Positions 12,119 to 25,800 of a stretch of DNA of 64,000 nt are shown in pieces (position 1 is the first letter of the stretch; each line of letters starts with the position of its first letter). The translations under genes and the position numbers were made by a program. Under the pieces are notes generated by a model. It saw only the letters and a list, made by a program, of their open reading frames with translations, made no database searches and had not been told where the DNA came from. The DNA is from Ipomoea triloba (taxonomy: Eukaryota; Streptophyta; Magnoliopsida; Solanales; Convolvulaceae), in NCBI RefSeq assembly GCF_003576645.1, contig NC_044917.1:7087287-7151286 (forward strand), written 5' to 3'.

Positions 12119-12654
12119 TCAAAAAGACTTTGTGATCAAGCAGCATAACTGTGACTCTCTCAAAGCAGAAATGGCCTAAATGCAAAATTAAAGAATACAT
12201 GGAAGGATCTCCTTCAAGCAAACAAGAATTCAATCACAAAGAATCATTACATAATTTCAGGGTGCACACAAAATCATTCCATCAATCAAATGGCAACAAT
12301 TTTTTAAAAGGAAAAAAGAAAACCAGCATGGACTGGACTTGGGTAGTAATTACATACCATCATCCAATGTTTTTTTATGGCATAGTTCATAAGATTATCA
12401 TATCAAAATCACGGGCAACACGAGACAGAAAGCTCCACCTATTTTCAGCTACCTTGGGGATCCTCAAATGAACAAAAAACCAATCTTCATTATTGCAGCA
12501 ACATCTACATCTATAGCCTTATCAAGCATGAAATTTGTAGCTTATATCCCATCTTTCGTTTCTGTTACTCAAAAGTTCATGACTTAATGTTGCAGAAAAT
12601 TTTGGCACAGAATGAAGAGATGCCACTTACTGTATGAGAAGCAGATCAAAGGAC
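12119..12654. other. 3' flank of the CIP7 gene
   Basis: Should include the 3' UTR of the minus-strand CIP7 gene. A plus-strand frame at 12151-12471 has no recognisable features and I treat it as chance. Confidence 0.45.
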
Positions 12655-15600
12655 TTAGCTTTTACGGCCAAACAATAGAAACTTTCTAATTCCCTTAGCA
12701 ATTTTCGGAGAGTGTTCATCACCGATCCATTTCTTCCTTGCCTGAAGTGTTTCAAGATTCACTTCGTCGTGTGGTGGTGGGGTGGATAATTCGGGTGGAG
12801 AAATTTCAGGGTGGACAGGAGACTTCACACTTGTATTGCTGCTCTTGTACATTTCTGATGCTGCAGAGCTAAGAGGATTGAGGGGCGAGGCATCTTTAAG
12901 TGCAGACTCTACAGATTGATCTTCAGTAAGCACAGAGATGCTTCCATTTGGTATCTGATCATTGTTCTTGTTGATCATAGTATCTTCACATGGAATTATA
13001 CATGTCTCGTTTTTCTCGATTGAAGATACACTGTGTAGCTCCTTGATGCTTTCAGTGCTACACTCCTTTATTTGAACCTCAGATGCAGCAGAAACCATAG
13101 TCGACTCATCATTTGTTGAGCTACTAACTGAAGGCTTCGCCTTTTGCATGCCTTTTTTCTTCTCAACAGCAGCAGGCTTCTGTAACGAGGGAGCAGCCTT
13201 TGTGATTTTTTTCCTACTTGGATTGGTTTTTGACTCTGCAGATGGTGGCACGGGGGTTCTCCGGGCAGCTGAGAGGCGGTCTATAGTAGAACTCTTAATA
13301 ACTGGCTTCTGTAATTTCTCTGTTGCCTGTGTTGAGGCTTTAAGTTTCGGCTTCTCAACTTTAACAGAGGTGGCTGGTTTGCTCTCTTTTGTGATTTTCT
13401 TCGAGATTGGGGCTTTAGCACCAGTACCAGAACTTCTCTCCGCAATCCTTCTCTGACGCTGCAATGCTAGTTCTTCCATTCTTTTCCTGTTCTCTTCATC
13501 CTGTCGATGGAGAAACCGCATGAAATGGTTAAAATCGATGGAAATTCAAATAAATAAAGGCCACCAAGGGAGTAGAAGGGTTAAGAAATGCATGTTTATT
13601 CACTAGTTACTAGTTGCTAGAATAAAAATGAAGCCACCAGAGGACCAAATTAATTCACTAATTCTTTTACCGAGTTACCTTCTCAGCTTTGCTTTTTGGT
13701 GTTATACTTCCAGAAGGCGATTTCTTAACCCTTGAAGGGATCTCAGCTTTGCTCCTTGCAGGAGACCCAACTGGAGTTCTAGAATATGTTTGTTTCCTAG
13801 CTGCTTTTACTCCCGGCCCCTTACTACTTTTTGTATTGGGAGCTTTACCGTTTTGAGGCAGCTTCGTATCAACAGAATCAGTTTGTTGCCTCGTAAGAGA
13901 TTCATTCAATGAAACATCATTTGCATAATCCATTTCTGGATTCCATGAGGCCTCAACTTGATCAGCTAAATCTCGCTCAAGCACCATGCAGAGATCATCT
14001 GGTTCATTCACATTGGCCGTTTCTACATGATCTGGCATCTTATGGTTAGGTTGGCTAGCTCCAACAATATCTGAAACCAGAAAAATGTCATCCTTTGGTT
14101 GAGAATCAGATAGGTTTTCGAAAGGACGAGCTTGAACCATCATAGATTCATCAAAGAGAACATCTCTTTTATTTTTTTCGTTGGCATGATCTCCAATAGA
14201 TGTTGGAATATTATCGCCATCAAAGAAGCTGTGGTCTGTACTGAATCCATGGTTAGCTGATTTGTCTTTCTGGTTGCTTAGGAACCAATCTCCCTCATTT
14301 TGCCTCCTAATGACCACTGAATCAGTGGCATCACCAGATAAGGTCGCCCGAGAGTAGCCATTCACTTCTTGAAATCTTTTTGAAAATAACATCTCCTCGT
14401 TGGTAAGTTCTTTTCTGTTAACTGGATGAACAGATTCTCCTGCACCCAAATTTTGCATACGCAAATTTTCTTCATTGTTTATGTCTCTTGCAATTGCAAC
14501 GAAGGAATCATTTGATAGACCATGTTGCTTTGGTAATCTCCCTGGTTGAGGGTGAGAATCAATTGCAGATAACTCATCTTCCCCTAAGATCTTAGTTTTA
14601 AAGTGCTCGTCCTGATTCCTTGCAGCATCATTGGGGCTTGAATCTGCGTTTTGCATAAGAAGGTTCTGAAACATATCCCAGCTTTTGTTCATGTTTTCTT
14701 TTTCAGCATTCCCCGTGACTTCATTCTCAATTCCCTCTTTACTCTCACTGCCATTTCTCTTCTTTCTGTCTTTCTTCTTTTTGCTGTGAGATGTTATATT
14801 GCGGGACTTCTCAAACGCTGCAATGGCTTGCTCTACCTGCCCTTTGGTATAATCTTCATCTTCAGACGAAGAATCTCCAGAACTATCATCTCCATCTTCA
14901 TATCTCTTCGAAGCTATGTAGTTTATGTTGCGAATGACAACTTTTCTCGACGAACCTTTCCTCTGCTTCGAAGAATGCCTTTCTTTGTGCTCCACATAGT
15001 CATCTGAATCACTTCCAGAGCTCATGTCAGTGTTTTCATTCCTACTATCGTTTTCTTTTGAATTCTTTCCTTTTTTACTTTTGGAAAACGAACTTTCATC
15101 TGGTTCGTGATCAAGACTTCGACTGGAATCACCTGCATTCGGGTGCCATGGCACATTTCCAGGAAAGTAAGAGGGTGGCACCTGCATTCCTGGAAAATTG
15201 TAGCCTGGAAATGGGGGCATTTGTGGGAACCCTGGACCATGGAAATTTTGCATATAATGTGGAAAATGGTGTGGCCAGGTTGGTACTTGGGCTTTCCCAT
15301 CATTTGGTTGGATTTGAGTTGCTGATGGCAAACTATTATCTGAAAATCAAACAAACAGAACATCAACAACAAATCATGTCTGTAAACCTTAAAAAAACCT
15401 TATACTCATCAGCCAAAAGGGCTTCTTCCATAACCAATATTATGATCAGTGTCATGACCAGAATATGCCAATGGCAAATTATCTCTAACAAATCAAATTC
15501 CAGGATTCATGAGACTATAAAGTGAAACAGACAACAATAAACTCGTAAAATAGAGCACACATCCAAGTTACCTTGGTGAGTATCTGAACTTCCATGGCTT

Positions 15601-17070
15601 ATTGTTGACTTAGGCGGGGATACATTCCGAAAGTTCACCATGGCATCTTGATTATAAAACTTATCTTCACCAGCAAGAGCGATGCCCGATTTCTCAAAAT
15701 ATGAAAATTCTGAAGGAGTGCAGGCCTGCATTGCAGCCACTTCATCCAACCAGATCCCATCATTGCTCTTTTTATTGCACAGTTCCAAGAAATTAATGCA
15801 TGCTTCCCTAAATGAAGATAGCCTAAATCTCATAAATCGTTCGCTACCAGAATAACAAGATTGTCTGTATCTCAGAAAACTAACAAGATGGAATAATAAG
15901 AATATGGATCTTACCTAAACAATCTTAAAGAAAAGAACAGAAAGATAAAAACAAAAATGTTCCAAAGGTCAGCACATAGCACATAACAGTTAGATCATAA
16001 TACTGGTTTCTGTTATCCATATCAACATTCTTATTATTTAGTTCAATTTCATATGACAATAGAACAGTCCCTAGTTGCAGATAGTTTTACTCGGCACTTC
16101 ACCTTAAACGCAGAGCTCCAAAAGCATTGGCAAATGTAATGAGGTCATCTAAGTAGTCCATCTCGAATCCTGATACCAGAGCGCGAGCATAAGCCATGGC
16201 TTGCTCTTTCTTAAGAACTGCTTTCCGAGTTTCCAGAGTGCGTTGAAGACGAACCCTATTCACAGACATAAAGATAAACAATTCACATGACAGCCTAACT
16301 AAAAAGCAGTCATTATATGACTGGACATGATAGATGTTTTACTTTGGATTTTCTTCCTCAGCTGTATCACCAGCTCCATTATTGAATTCACCTAATAATC
16401 ATCACCAAACTCAAGGATCCAAATTTCAAGAAAAATAAGGGGATAGTCTAAATCAAGACACATTGAAATCCAATCTGTTCCCACTGATCATATAGTTTTG
16501 TTAGGTTGATTATACCTTCTACCTGAGATGCCATACTAGCCTGTTCATTCTCAATCTGCATGATCTCTTGCTCAATCGTAACAAATCTCTCGAGAACTTC
16601 TGGAGTAGTTACAAATTTAACAAACCTAGAATGTTTGAAAACATTAACCCAGAATATTCCATAACTTCTAAACAGCTACCAACATGAACATTAAGTATCG
16701 AAGAATTGATTTAAAAAAAGAAAATTAAAGGAAAAGAAAACCTTTCTAATGTAGCTTTGGTGAACCAGGAAGCATAAGGAGTGGAAGGACGAAGAGTAAT
16801 GGAGTAGCCGCCTCTGGAAATCTGGTCTTTAGCGGATTTGAGGTGAGAAATGAAGGGTTGAAGAAGCCCAGAAGCCAATTTCTCGTTTTCTTTGCCAGCA
16901 AAGATGACAAGATCACATCTTTAACCACCCAAATCCATAAAGTTGAAACATTGTGAGAATTCATCCAACAAAATCCACAATTGTAGCGTAAAAAAAACCG
17001 CTGGTGGTTACCTGGTTCTAGTTGGTGTGAGCTGAAACAAAGCATAATCAAGACAAGTTCTTGAATCCAT
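12655..17070 (-). CDS. CIP7: COP1-interacting protein 7 homologue (8 exons)
   Basis: CIP7 is a nuclear plant protein that binds the photomorphogenesis repressor COP1 and promotes light-induced genes. Exons: 17070-17012, 16918-16742, 16625-16516, 16391-16343, 16255-16103, 15807-15572, 15339-13679, 13500-12655. All borders are GT..AG and phases agree, giving 1096 aa (Arabidopsis CIP7 about 1058). The N-terminus [20 protein letters not shown] and the block [20 protein letters not shown] (exon 5) are the conserved family regions; residues about 95-115 could form a coiled coil. Exon 7 (554 aa) is low-complexity, acidic and Ser/Asn-rich with Lys-rich patches ([10 protein letters not shown]) that look like nuclear signals. 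Exon 8 opens with a charged Arg/Glu helix ([16 protein letters not shown]) and is followed by Pro/Ser/Lys-rich sequence. No lesion seen. Confidence 0.93.
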
Positions 17071-17977
17071 TTTTCCTCCTGTTAGAAAAGTACTACCTTT
17101 AGGAACTAGGAGATGGCTGTTTCACTAGAATGGCATAAAACTATGTACACTGTACAAACACACACATACACAGGGGTGACGAATGAAACTTAAGCACAGT
17201 GGGAGGGAGGGATTTGTTGGATTCAAAAGTGGGGTCCCCAATGCCAAGATTTCCAAATGAGTTTTTTTTTTCTTTTTTTTTTTTAAAGGTTAATGTTACA
17301 ACTTACAACTATTACTTAAAGAAATATTTTTGAGAATAATAATAGGATGTAAGACTTTATCCAATGATTGAGTTAGTCTTGTAGGTGAAGACATGAGAGA
17401 ATGAATCTCTGTGCAGTAGAAGTTTGGTTTACTTTGCTGTTACTCTGAGCAATACTGTAACACAGAATTTTGGGCGGAACAGCATCATGATATCTGGGCA
17501 GAAGTCACAAGGAAATGCAATGCAATTCAAGTTATTGTTGCGTGTGGGTTGGGTTACACAGAACCACATAAAGAAATATTTTTGTGTCAAAAGGATCATT
17601 TTGTTGAATTGAATTCTGCAGAAAATAATCAAAAACTCTAACCGGGAGCTTAATCCTTATTCACCTGGAAAATTGCATTATACCAACTGAAAGCAACACT
17701 ATAACTTAACCATCATTCTCTCTCCGTTGAATTCTACTACTAACTACTATTACCTAGCCAGTTGTTGTCGTTGTTGTTTTTTTTTTTTTTTTTTTTTGTT
17801 TTTTTTTTGGGTACTAATTATATAGCTCTTATGATATTACAATATCATAGAAATGAAAATTATATTGCAAAACTAACCTAACCGTTTGAAATAGTTGATA
17901 AGTGAACTGCTAATCTATCGTCAAAGAATTGACTCTATTAAGGGTGCATCATAAACTCTATAGCATGTCATGAGATA
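17071..17977. other. Promoter side of CIP7 and spacer
   Basis: Immediately right of 17070 lies the 5' UTR/promoter of the minus-strand CIP7 gene. T-runs at about 17263-17283 and 17777-17808. No gene seen. Confidence 0.4.
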
Positions 17978-18455
17978 GACATCGTCTCACGGATCCTTAT
18001 TTGTGAGACCATCTCATGGATCCTTGTTTGCGAGACGAGTCGGATCAAAATGGAGATGTAATACTTATGCTGAAAAATGTAATATTAATCAGGAATAAAG
18101 TGTTTATTACTTATATATGGAAAAATGTAATACTTTTGAAGAAAAAAATGTAATACTTTTACATTTTGATTTAAAAGTATTGCATTTTTTTTTATAAGTA
18201 TTGCATTTTCTCTTATAAGTAACAAACACTTGTCAACATTACTTATAAAAGAAAGTGTAATACTTTTAATGAATTAAAATGTTAAAGTGTTTTATTTTTC
18301 CGTAAAATATTACACTTTTCTTTACTAGTAACAAACACTTTATTCTTGATTACCATTACTTTTTTCAGTATAAGTATTATATTTTCATATTGACCAACTC
18401 GACCTAACTCGGCCCATTTTACATATAAGAATTTGTAAAACGGTCTCACACAAGT
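17978..18455. repeat. Interspersed repeat with 'gtgagaccgtctca' type ends
   Basis: The left end has two GAGAC..GTCTC-like tracts (17985-18035) and the right end reads AAACGGTCTCACACAAGT. Between them, TGTAATACTTTT-type motifs recur in both orientations, giving a loosely palindromic element of about 480 bases. A diverged piece of the same repeat is at 47330-47510 (and its copy at 48656-48836), and shorter pieces occur near 49435-49500. Superfamily not assigned. Confidence 0.5.
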
Positions 18456-18858
18456 ATGATTCCATTAGATAATATTAAATTACTGAGTAAACTGACTTTA
18501 GTAAAAATAGAACATATTTTTTATTGTGCATCCGCTTGATCTATGAGTAATTCAGGTGTATAGTGGGACTAGGTTGCAACTTTCAACTAACATATCAAGT
18601 CATGGACCTAGCTAGCTTCTGACTTATCTTCAATTCCACGCTATATATGCATTACATAAAGATAGGAGTTTGTTTATATTTAGCTCTCGTTACGTTCAAT
18701 TCCCAACTAATTAAAGTCAGCAATCTGACTAATTATAACTGGATAAGACAAGGATTTGATATATAAACCACCAGCCCATCACTTAATAACAATATATAAA
18801 ATTTAATATGAATGTTTATAGGCTTATAGCAGTCCAAAAGTTCAAAGCTTACCTAGCA

Positions 18859-19196
18859 TAAGGCCTTCTCCAATTGTTAAACTTGGGTGTGAATTTTAAG
18901 GAGTTTTTGTAAGTGTGATTAGGAAAGAGAAAATGTGGATGAAAGAAAAAAAAAAAACAAAAAGTAGAATAAAAAACTCTTTTTAAAATATAAATATAAA
19001 TATACCTGGGCTCGAGAGCTGCGCGCTCACGCACGTGAGGCGCAGCTCTCATTTCCTTTTGTGGGCTCTACCATTTCTGTAAAATCTCCATCTTTGCAGG
19101 AAGTCTACTTTTCTTCTCTCTCCATATTATCACTCATCCACCTCACCTATTTTACCTTAAAATTTGGTCCAAATCCCACTATTGGGGAGGGCCTAA
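18859..19196. mobile_element. MITE with GC-rich internal hairpin (copy 2)
   Basis: Terminal inverted repeats: TAAGGCCTTCTCCAATTG at the left and TTAGGCCCTCCCCAATAG read inward from the right. A GC-rich palindrome at 19014-19050 contains the shared core GTGAGGCGCAGCTC. Total 338 bases, no coding capacity. Clearly related to 29555-29932. Confidence 0.75.
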
Positions 19197-20650
19197 GAGT
19201 TGTGACTAGGTTCGCTTCCGAAAAAATTGGCCATGGCATCTCCGCTCAACTCGACGGAGGCGTACTTGGTTTAAAAAAAATCAATTGTACCTAGCATTAT
19301 CTTGAGTTTGCATGCAAAATTAGCTAATTGCACAAATTTAAAAAGTTATTGGCTAAATTGTATAAAAGTGAAGAGATGAAGTATCTAATTGAAGCTTTTC
19401 TTAGTTTTTTTTTTTGTTTTTTTTTTCTTAGTTTAGGGGGCTAATTGTACTTTGGCCTATAGACTATAGTTGAAGGACCTTGACCCTTGTCCCGGCCTAA
19501 AAATAAATTTGAAAATGTAGCATTTTCTTTGATTTAGAGGAAATCTCATTGTCATTATTTGAAGGCGCGCTCATAATTGACCAGGTCAAATGAAGAAAAT
19601 GATTTTCACGTAAAGTCAAATTTAAAATTTTGTGATTATCAAACTAACTGTCCAATTAACTTGATTGAAGATTTGAAGTAGGTTGTTGTCCTAGAAAGTA
19701 GCATTTTCTATGATGTAGAATTGCATGCTATTAAATTAAATCAGTCTTGGAAAATCAAAAGTTTTTAGAGATCAAATTAAAGTCAAATAATTATGAAATG
19801 AAATTATTACAGTACGTATTATTTTTCATTACATGCAGTAGATGAAGCAAACATAATGATATATGCAAAGTACATTATTGTAATTATTAAGGGGATATGA
19901 TTACATTAACATTTATGTCAACTTTATGAAAAGCTAAGCGGCCATCTTCATGTGTAGTGTAAATCAAAAGAAAAAACCTAAACACTCGATCGGATCGATA
20001 AAACCTGAATTTGGTAAAACAGCATTTGGTGCGAATATTGCGACCTCTTGCCTATGATGAAATGACATAAATACCACATCTAATGTCTCCATTTTTATGA
20101 GAACAATGTCATAAAAAGTACAAACGTGCAATAAGATTATATTACACAGTGCGGGATGAACTTTGTAATTATGATCCGTACACTTTTAAGAGTTCACACG
20201 TTTTTTAAGTATACTTTTACATATCAGCAAATACACTTTGTAGTTATGTTTGATGTACTTTTGCATGCAAGTGCAGTTTTATAGGAAGACATGTTCTTAC
20301 CTATACTAATCCAGAAGAAAAAGTCATGCTTTTGAGATTGCTCTAATTCTTTCAAAAATTTTGACTAAAAGCAAATATATATCATTGCTACGGAACGCGT
20401 ATGAAATAAACTACTTTTGCTATTTAATGGCGAGAAATTAAATAGCAACCGCCAACTTGCATATGCTTCAACAGTTCAACTAATATCACTATGGGTTATA
20501 TATTTTGAAGGATTGCTAAAGTTAGACTCCAAAGATGTAATCATGATAGTGATTGAATGATTAACTACACGACCATAATATGACTTTCTATCCTATCACT
20601 ACTAATGTTAGTCTCTCTTTCTCAAATTTTTATATACTTTATTGCTCTTA
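19197..20650. other. Intergenic, no gene seen
   Basis: AT-rich sequence with no protein-like frame. Around 20040-20290 there are motifs on the theme of 'gcaa..acacttt..tacttt' similar in style to repeats near 9600-10080, too degenerate to define. Confidence 0.35.
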
Positions 20651-20660
20651 ACAAACACTT

Positions 20661-20805
20661 TTTTTTTTGAGTACTATTGACTCTGTTACAATGTAGTATC
20701 TGTTCATAGCTACTTTCTCAACCTACTGAAGCACGAACCCACTCCCATCATTGTGGTAGTGTTAATCGGGACATCGGATGCCACTCGACCAGGTCTTTGG
20801 CCTCC
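20661..20805 (-). mobile_element. tRNA-derived SINE (copy 1)
   Basis: Read on the minus strand it has box A TGGTCGAGTGG near the start, box B-like GGGTTCGTGC further in, and ends in GAGTACTCAAAA plus an A-tail (T-run 20659-20668 on the plus strand). It is flanked by a 10-bp TSD, ACAAACACTT at 20651-20660 and 20806-20815. Same family as 56277-56440 and 57892-57952. Confidence 0.8.
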
Positions 20806-20934
20806 ACAAACACTTAATATCTCATTTACTTTCAATATCTTTTTCCTTCCCAGTAAGGAATTTTATATGGTCAAAATTTTTCATATTATCTATCATTTAT
20901 TATCCTATTTATTATAATTTCTATATTCTCTAAT

Positions 20935-20975
<41 letters not shown>

Positions 20976-20976
20976 T
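20935..20976. repeat. (TAA)n microsatellite
   Basis: Run of AAT/TAA trinucleotides. Confidence 0.9.
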
Positions 20977-21389
20977 GAAAAAAAAAATTAAATAAACCCT
21001 TCAGTTATTGATGAAAAGCAATTAAGTATTAGAACTTTAAAAGTTCTAATTGCACACTTGAATTCATTGAAATGGAGCAATTAAATTCATAAAAAAAATA
21101 ATAATAAAAACACAATGACATTGCAATTTAAAAATTTTAAAAAAATGACATGATAATTTTAAAATACCGTGTCATTGCTTTAAAATTATTTTAAAATTAC
21201 CTTGAGCACCTTTAAAAGACATCAAAGTTTTGTGTGGGCCGTGCGTGCGTGCGTGTGTCGCGTGTACGTTGTGCAAAGTTTATTACCATATAAGCAGGTT
21301 ATATAATTTTCTTTACTATGCTAATCCGTAGACCCTTAAAATAGTCTCTTTAATTTTACCATAGAAAAGCAGTTTTCTTATCGCATATG

Positions 21390-21818
21390 ACAGATGTCAT
21401 CAGGCACGTCATATAGTCCTTGACGACCTCCCATAAAGATGGTTTTGTAAAGAACGTAATTCACTAATTTTTTCATGAACGTGATCAAAATCCATACAGT
21501 TGTATATATCCATGAACCTTAATTTGCAAAGGTTTTCAATTGAATCCGATAACCCTGAGGTTTGAACAAGAGTGATGCATCAGAACTTCCAAGTTCTCCA
21601 AGTTTTATAATTCTTCAGGAATTTCAACTAGTTTTTGGCAGCTTTTCTAAGTCATCACAACATTCAATATTAATTTTCAAAAGGTTTGGAATCCGAACAA
21701 CACAATCCCGAAATACATCCCCAACCTCACACATGACCAATGAAATCTTCTGCAAGTTTTTCAACACGAAAGTTGATTAATAGATGGAAGAAAAGGATAT
21801 ATGTTCCAACCTAATTCT
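21390..21818 (-). pseudogene. LRR fragment of an RPW8-type NLR (ADR1/NRG1-like), copy 1
   Basis: On the minus strand, pieces such as CEVGDVFRDCVVRIPNLL, INIECCDDLEKLP, ENLEVL and LRFMDIYNCMD can be read, the leucine-rich-repeat wording of the RPW8-NB-LRR helper immune receptors (ADR1/NRG1 group). The frame is broken by stops and shifts, and no NB-ARC domain is near. It also contains LGVLRSLQ-like and GGRQGLYD-like remnants at its right (3') end around 21400-21470. It is a decayed fragment, not a gene. Confidence 0.65.
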
Positions 21819-22324
21819 CCCGTTCCAACCTAATTCTCTTTAAGTTTTGCGTGTGTCGTGCGTACGTGGTGCGTTTATGCGTTGTGCAAGGTTCAATATT
21901 GTATCAAGCAAGTCATATAATTTTCTTTACAATGCTAATCCTTCCAATTTTTCCCGTTGTATTCTCTTGCACGTGTAGGCCGTAAACGTTACGCGTGTCA
22001 GGTTTCTTGCACCTATAACTTACTGTGTTATATTTAGTAAATTTATTGATATATTTCTTTTAAAAATGTTAAATCCCAACTCTAAGACCCCACGAGGCCA
22101 CGATCAGGGCCGATCCTAAATAAGGGTAGATGGGACCGCCTAGGACCCATACTATATAAATTATAATATAAAACAAAAAACTTAGAAAGCGAAAGAAAGA
22201 TTTTAAATTTGTGTTACAACTAAACTTACCTGAGGAAAATATTTTAAAAAAATTTAGGTGCTTTTGTTACTTTCTTATTCAGATACTTTTGCTCTGATAT
22301 GCTCTGATCTATGAGGGATCAAAG

Positions 22325-22530
22325 TTATGATAATGATTCTAATATGAAAGAACAAGTTAATAGATTATTTTGCTCTGATATGCTTTGATCTATGAGTGCA
22401 GGATACAAATTCACACAGTCGTATATATCCAGAAACCTTAGTTTGTAGAGCACTTCAATTGAATATGGTAACCCTGTCAGGTTTGAACAAGAGTGAAGAA
22501 TCAGAACTTCCAAGTTCTCCAAGTATCAGG
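22325..22530 (-). pseudogene. LRR fragment of an RPW8-type NLR, copy 2
   Basis: A minus-strand frame reads MENLEVLILHSCSNLTGLP then SIEVLYKLRFLDIYDCVNLY, two successive leucine-rich repeats matching the helper-NLR style of copy 1. It stops after about 65 aa and its C-terminal part (from about 22385 down) is unrelated sequence. Overlaps or abuts copy 3, suggesting local rearrangement of one ancestral gene. Confidence 0.7.
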
Positions 22531-22860
22531 CAGGTCATATAGTCTTTGACGACCTCCCATAAAGATGGTTTGTAAAGAACGCAATTCACCAATTTTTTCA
22601 GGAGCGGTATCCAAATCCATACAGTCGTATATATCCAGAAACCTTAGTTTGAGAGCCTTTCAATTGAATCCGGTAACCCTGCCAGGTTTTCCAGAAGGTT
22701 TGGAATTCGAATAACACAATCCCAAAATACATCCCCAACCTCAATGAACTATTATGCAAGTTTCCAACACAAAAGTTGATTGACAGATGGAAGAAAAGGA
22801 TATACGTTCCAACCTAATTCTCAGATATACGTTCCAACCTAATTCTCTTTAAGTTTTGCG
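22515..22860 (-). pseudogene. LRR fragment of an RPW8-type NLR, copy 3
   Basis: Nearly the same sequence as copy 1 over its whole length (both contain GACGACCTCCCATAAAGATG and GTTCCAACCTAATTCTC), but with an internal deletion of about 120 bases where copy 1 has the INIECCDDLEKLP repeat. Minus-strand pieces DCMDLDT, KIGELRSLQTIFMGGRQRLY are readable. Non-functional. Confidence 0.65.
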
Positions 22861-25800
22861 TGCACTGTGCGTTCACAATTTTAAAACTATACGTTCACAA
22901 TTTTAGAACTCTATATATACAACTACATAACTCTATATTCAACAGTATAACACAGTTTTTGAATCTATATATATATAACAAAATTGTAAATATAGATTAA
23001 TGTAATTTTGTATATTGAGATATAAAATTGTGAATATAGAGTTTTAAAATTGTGAACATTGAATTTTAAAATTGTGAACATGAACCTGAGTCTAGTTTAC
23101 AAGATGGAGTCGGGTCCATAGCATAATTTCTCCTAGAAGTCTGGAAGGTCTAATACAAGTTCCTTTCGAAGCCTTGATCCAGTGGAAAAGATGTTGGACC
23201 ATGGAGGGAAGACACTAGGGTTAGTTTGGGCTTAGGCTTACCCGAATACAATATATAACCTAACAATATTTTTTTTTTGTTGATTGTTAATTTATAATAC
23301 TTGGTCATTGTATTAAATAATAATATTTACAATGCAATTTTTAAAAATATAGGTTAATAACAACTTATTAAAAAAAAAGTAATAATAATAATTGCATTGT
23401 TACTTTAATATAATGTGCCTTTGGATACATATTGAATTTCGTAAACAAATTTTTGCTCAAGCCCAATTGTATCTATTATAATTTGATATTTCATTTGATG
23501 ATATATGGGTCATTTTTAAAGGCAATTCATTCACGCATGATGCTAAATGAATATGGGTCATCTTCTAGAAGCTACCGAGTATGCATGTATAATGAAGAAA
23601 GATTAGTCACCAAAGACTTCTCCACGTGTACACCGCCAGCACCTTCGAAGGTCCTTTTTATACATAATAAATGTAGTTTTTAAAATTATCTGCTTTCTCC
23701 CGTATTTTTCTCACATACAAAAATCAATAGTAACACTCAACGACAATGCATTATATTCATCGAAGCTGATTCTTTTAGAAATAGATACATGGTACGTGTT
23801 TGGCCCATCTTACGTAAGCGAATACGTAAGCCTAACTAAGGAGATGACGTACCATTTCAAATAGAAGGTTACATATTCGAGTTCTATTCCAATTGAGGAA
23901 GTTGTCATATTATGTTATTATTAAGTAGATATATTACGGACACGTTAGATTGTAATTAAAAAGAAAAAAGTACCGTCCATCTGTCCGAACAAATCCAAAT
24001 TAAAAGCAGCTCTCCACCTCCCCAATTTCTGCTCTTTACGTTTTCCTGCGTTTCTTCTTCCTCTCTCCATGCCTTTCTTCCCTTATTATCAGCAAAAGAT
24101 AGGCATCAATCCTATCCAAGAAATAAGGATGATTAGTTTGACATCATATCCTTCGTTTGTTAGGCATGCATGTCTTAGACTCTTAGGAGCCATAGGAATT
24201 TCAATTTATAATGACTTAGTGAACAATGACAGAGCGGGTTACTTTTGAGAGATTTAATTAATGTAAAGACATGAACTCTCGATCTTTGACATGAGATTGA
24301 TCATAATATCAAATTGAAACATGTGCTCAATTATAACTAAAAATTTAAATTGATAATTGAATTGCACATTTATATTTATAATTTTATATATTATATTCTC
24401 AACAATGACATACTGTTAGGTGCATTTACGAGTTATTTAATAATAAGTTATTAAATATTACCCATGGCTAGTTTAACGATGAACCTTGAAAGTCACACTT
24501 TCTTTTGTCTACGGTAATACGGAGAGTTTTAAAAGAAAGCGATAAGGGTTATTGATATATTGGGTAATTTTGAGAAAGCACCTTTTTTGTCCAAAACACA
24601 CTATATAAATAGTATTGCCCTATTATAGAAGTAATAAGATAGATTTTTCAGAGAGACAAAATCTTGGGGTTCATTTGGTCTTGCATGCCTGATTGCTAAA
24701 GCATTTGGATGGTTTAAGGATTCGATCAATCGTTAAAGCAGGCTTCAAGAGTAACGATTCTGAACTCCCTCTTGTTAACCATGTTGACTAAAGCTATACA
24801 TTATTAATATAATTACATAACTTAATAACATAAAATGCAACATGGTTAACACCTCTTAATGTAAAATTGTAGAAATGATTATGATGCTTTTTGTATATGT
24901 TTTTTCTAATTGTAGCATCAAGAGTCATAATTTTTCAAATGATGTTGCACTGTAGATTAATTGTGGTTTTTGTTTTTGTTATATTATTGGTTAATTAGAT
25001 AATATAATAATAATTTGATTATTATACTATTTATATAATTATATATTAGATATATTTTTATTATATTAAAATAAAAAAATTGTTGTTGCCTTAGAAAAAA
25101 AAAGTTGTTTTCACGCAGTGCGACAGTATTGGCGTTGAAAAGGCATTAATTGCATTTTTTTTTCTTGGATTGACGGAACTCACGGAAGATTTAGCAAATT
25201 TTGGTTATAAAGTTTACTCAATAGTTTTCCTTCCCAATGGTTTTTACTTTTTTCATATATTCATTAATGGAAAAATGATTTTCATTTTATAAAAAAAAAA
25301 TTTTTTTATCACTATATAAATATTAGATATTTCTTAGTAGTATTAATTATCATTATAATGATTATTTTGAAAATATTTTATGCGGTGCAAAGATTAATAT
25401 TTTAGAAGTTTTGCTAATGATGTATTATTATTACCTTCCAGAATATATATGATTTTATGATAGTAGTAATTATATATATTCTTGTGATATTTGAAATATT
25501 TATTTTTGAACCTTAAATAATAATTTCTGATGTGATAATTGAATGATATTTAGGAATTTTTTTGTGATTATAATATTTTAGATTAAAGTTTTTAATTTAA
25601 AATAATATTATAATAGTAATAAATTAATTTTATACAAATTTAATTTTGATATGAAATTCATTGCATTGCGGAAAGCTTTGATGTATTAATTATGTGGAAA
25701 TTTGTTGAGTAAATCCTACAAGGTGGTCAAAGTCAACAATATATATTATTAGAAGAATGTTAAACAGATTTGTTGAGTAATCTCACCTAATGATCCAAAT

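Noticed and set aside
12151..12471. 106-aa plus-strand frame
   Set aside because: No domain, no homologue recognised, lies in the CIP7 3' flank.
14651..15525. Plus-strand frames of 118 and 155 aa
   Set aside because: They are antisense shadows of CIP7 exon 7 and its intron, without domain features.
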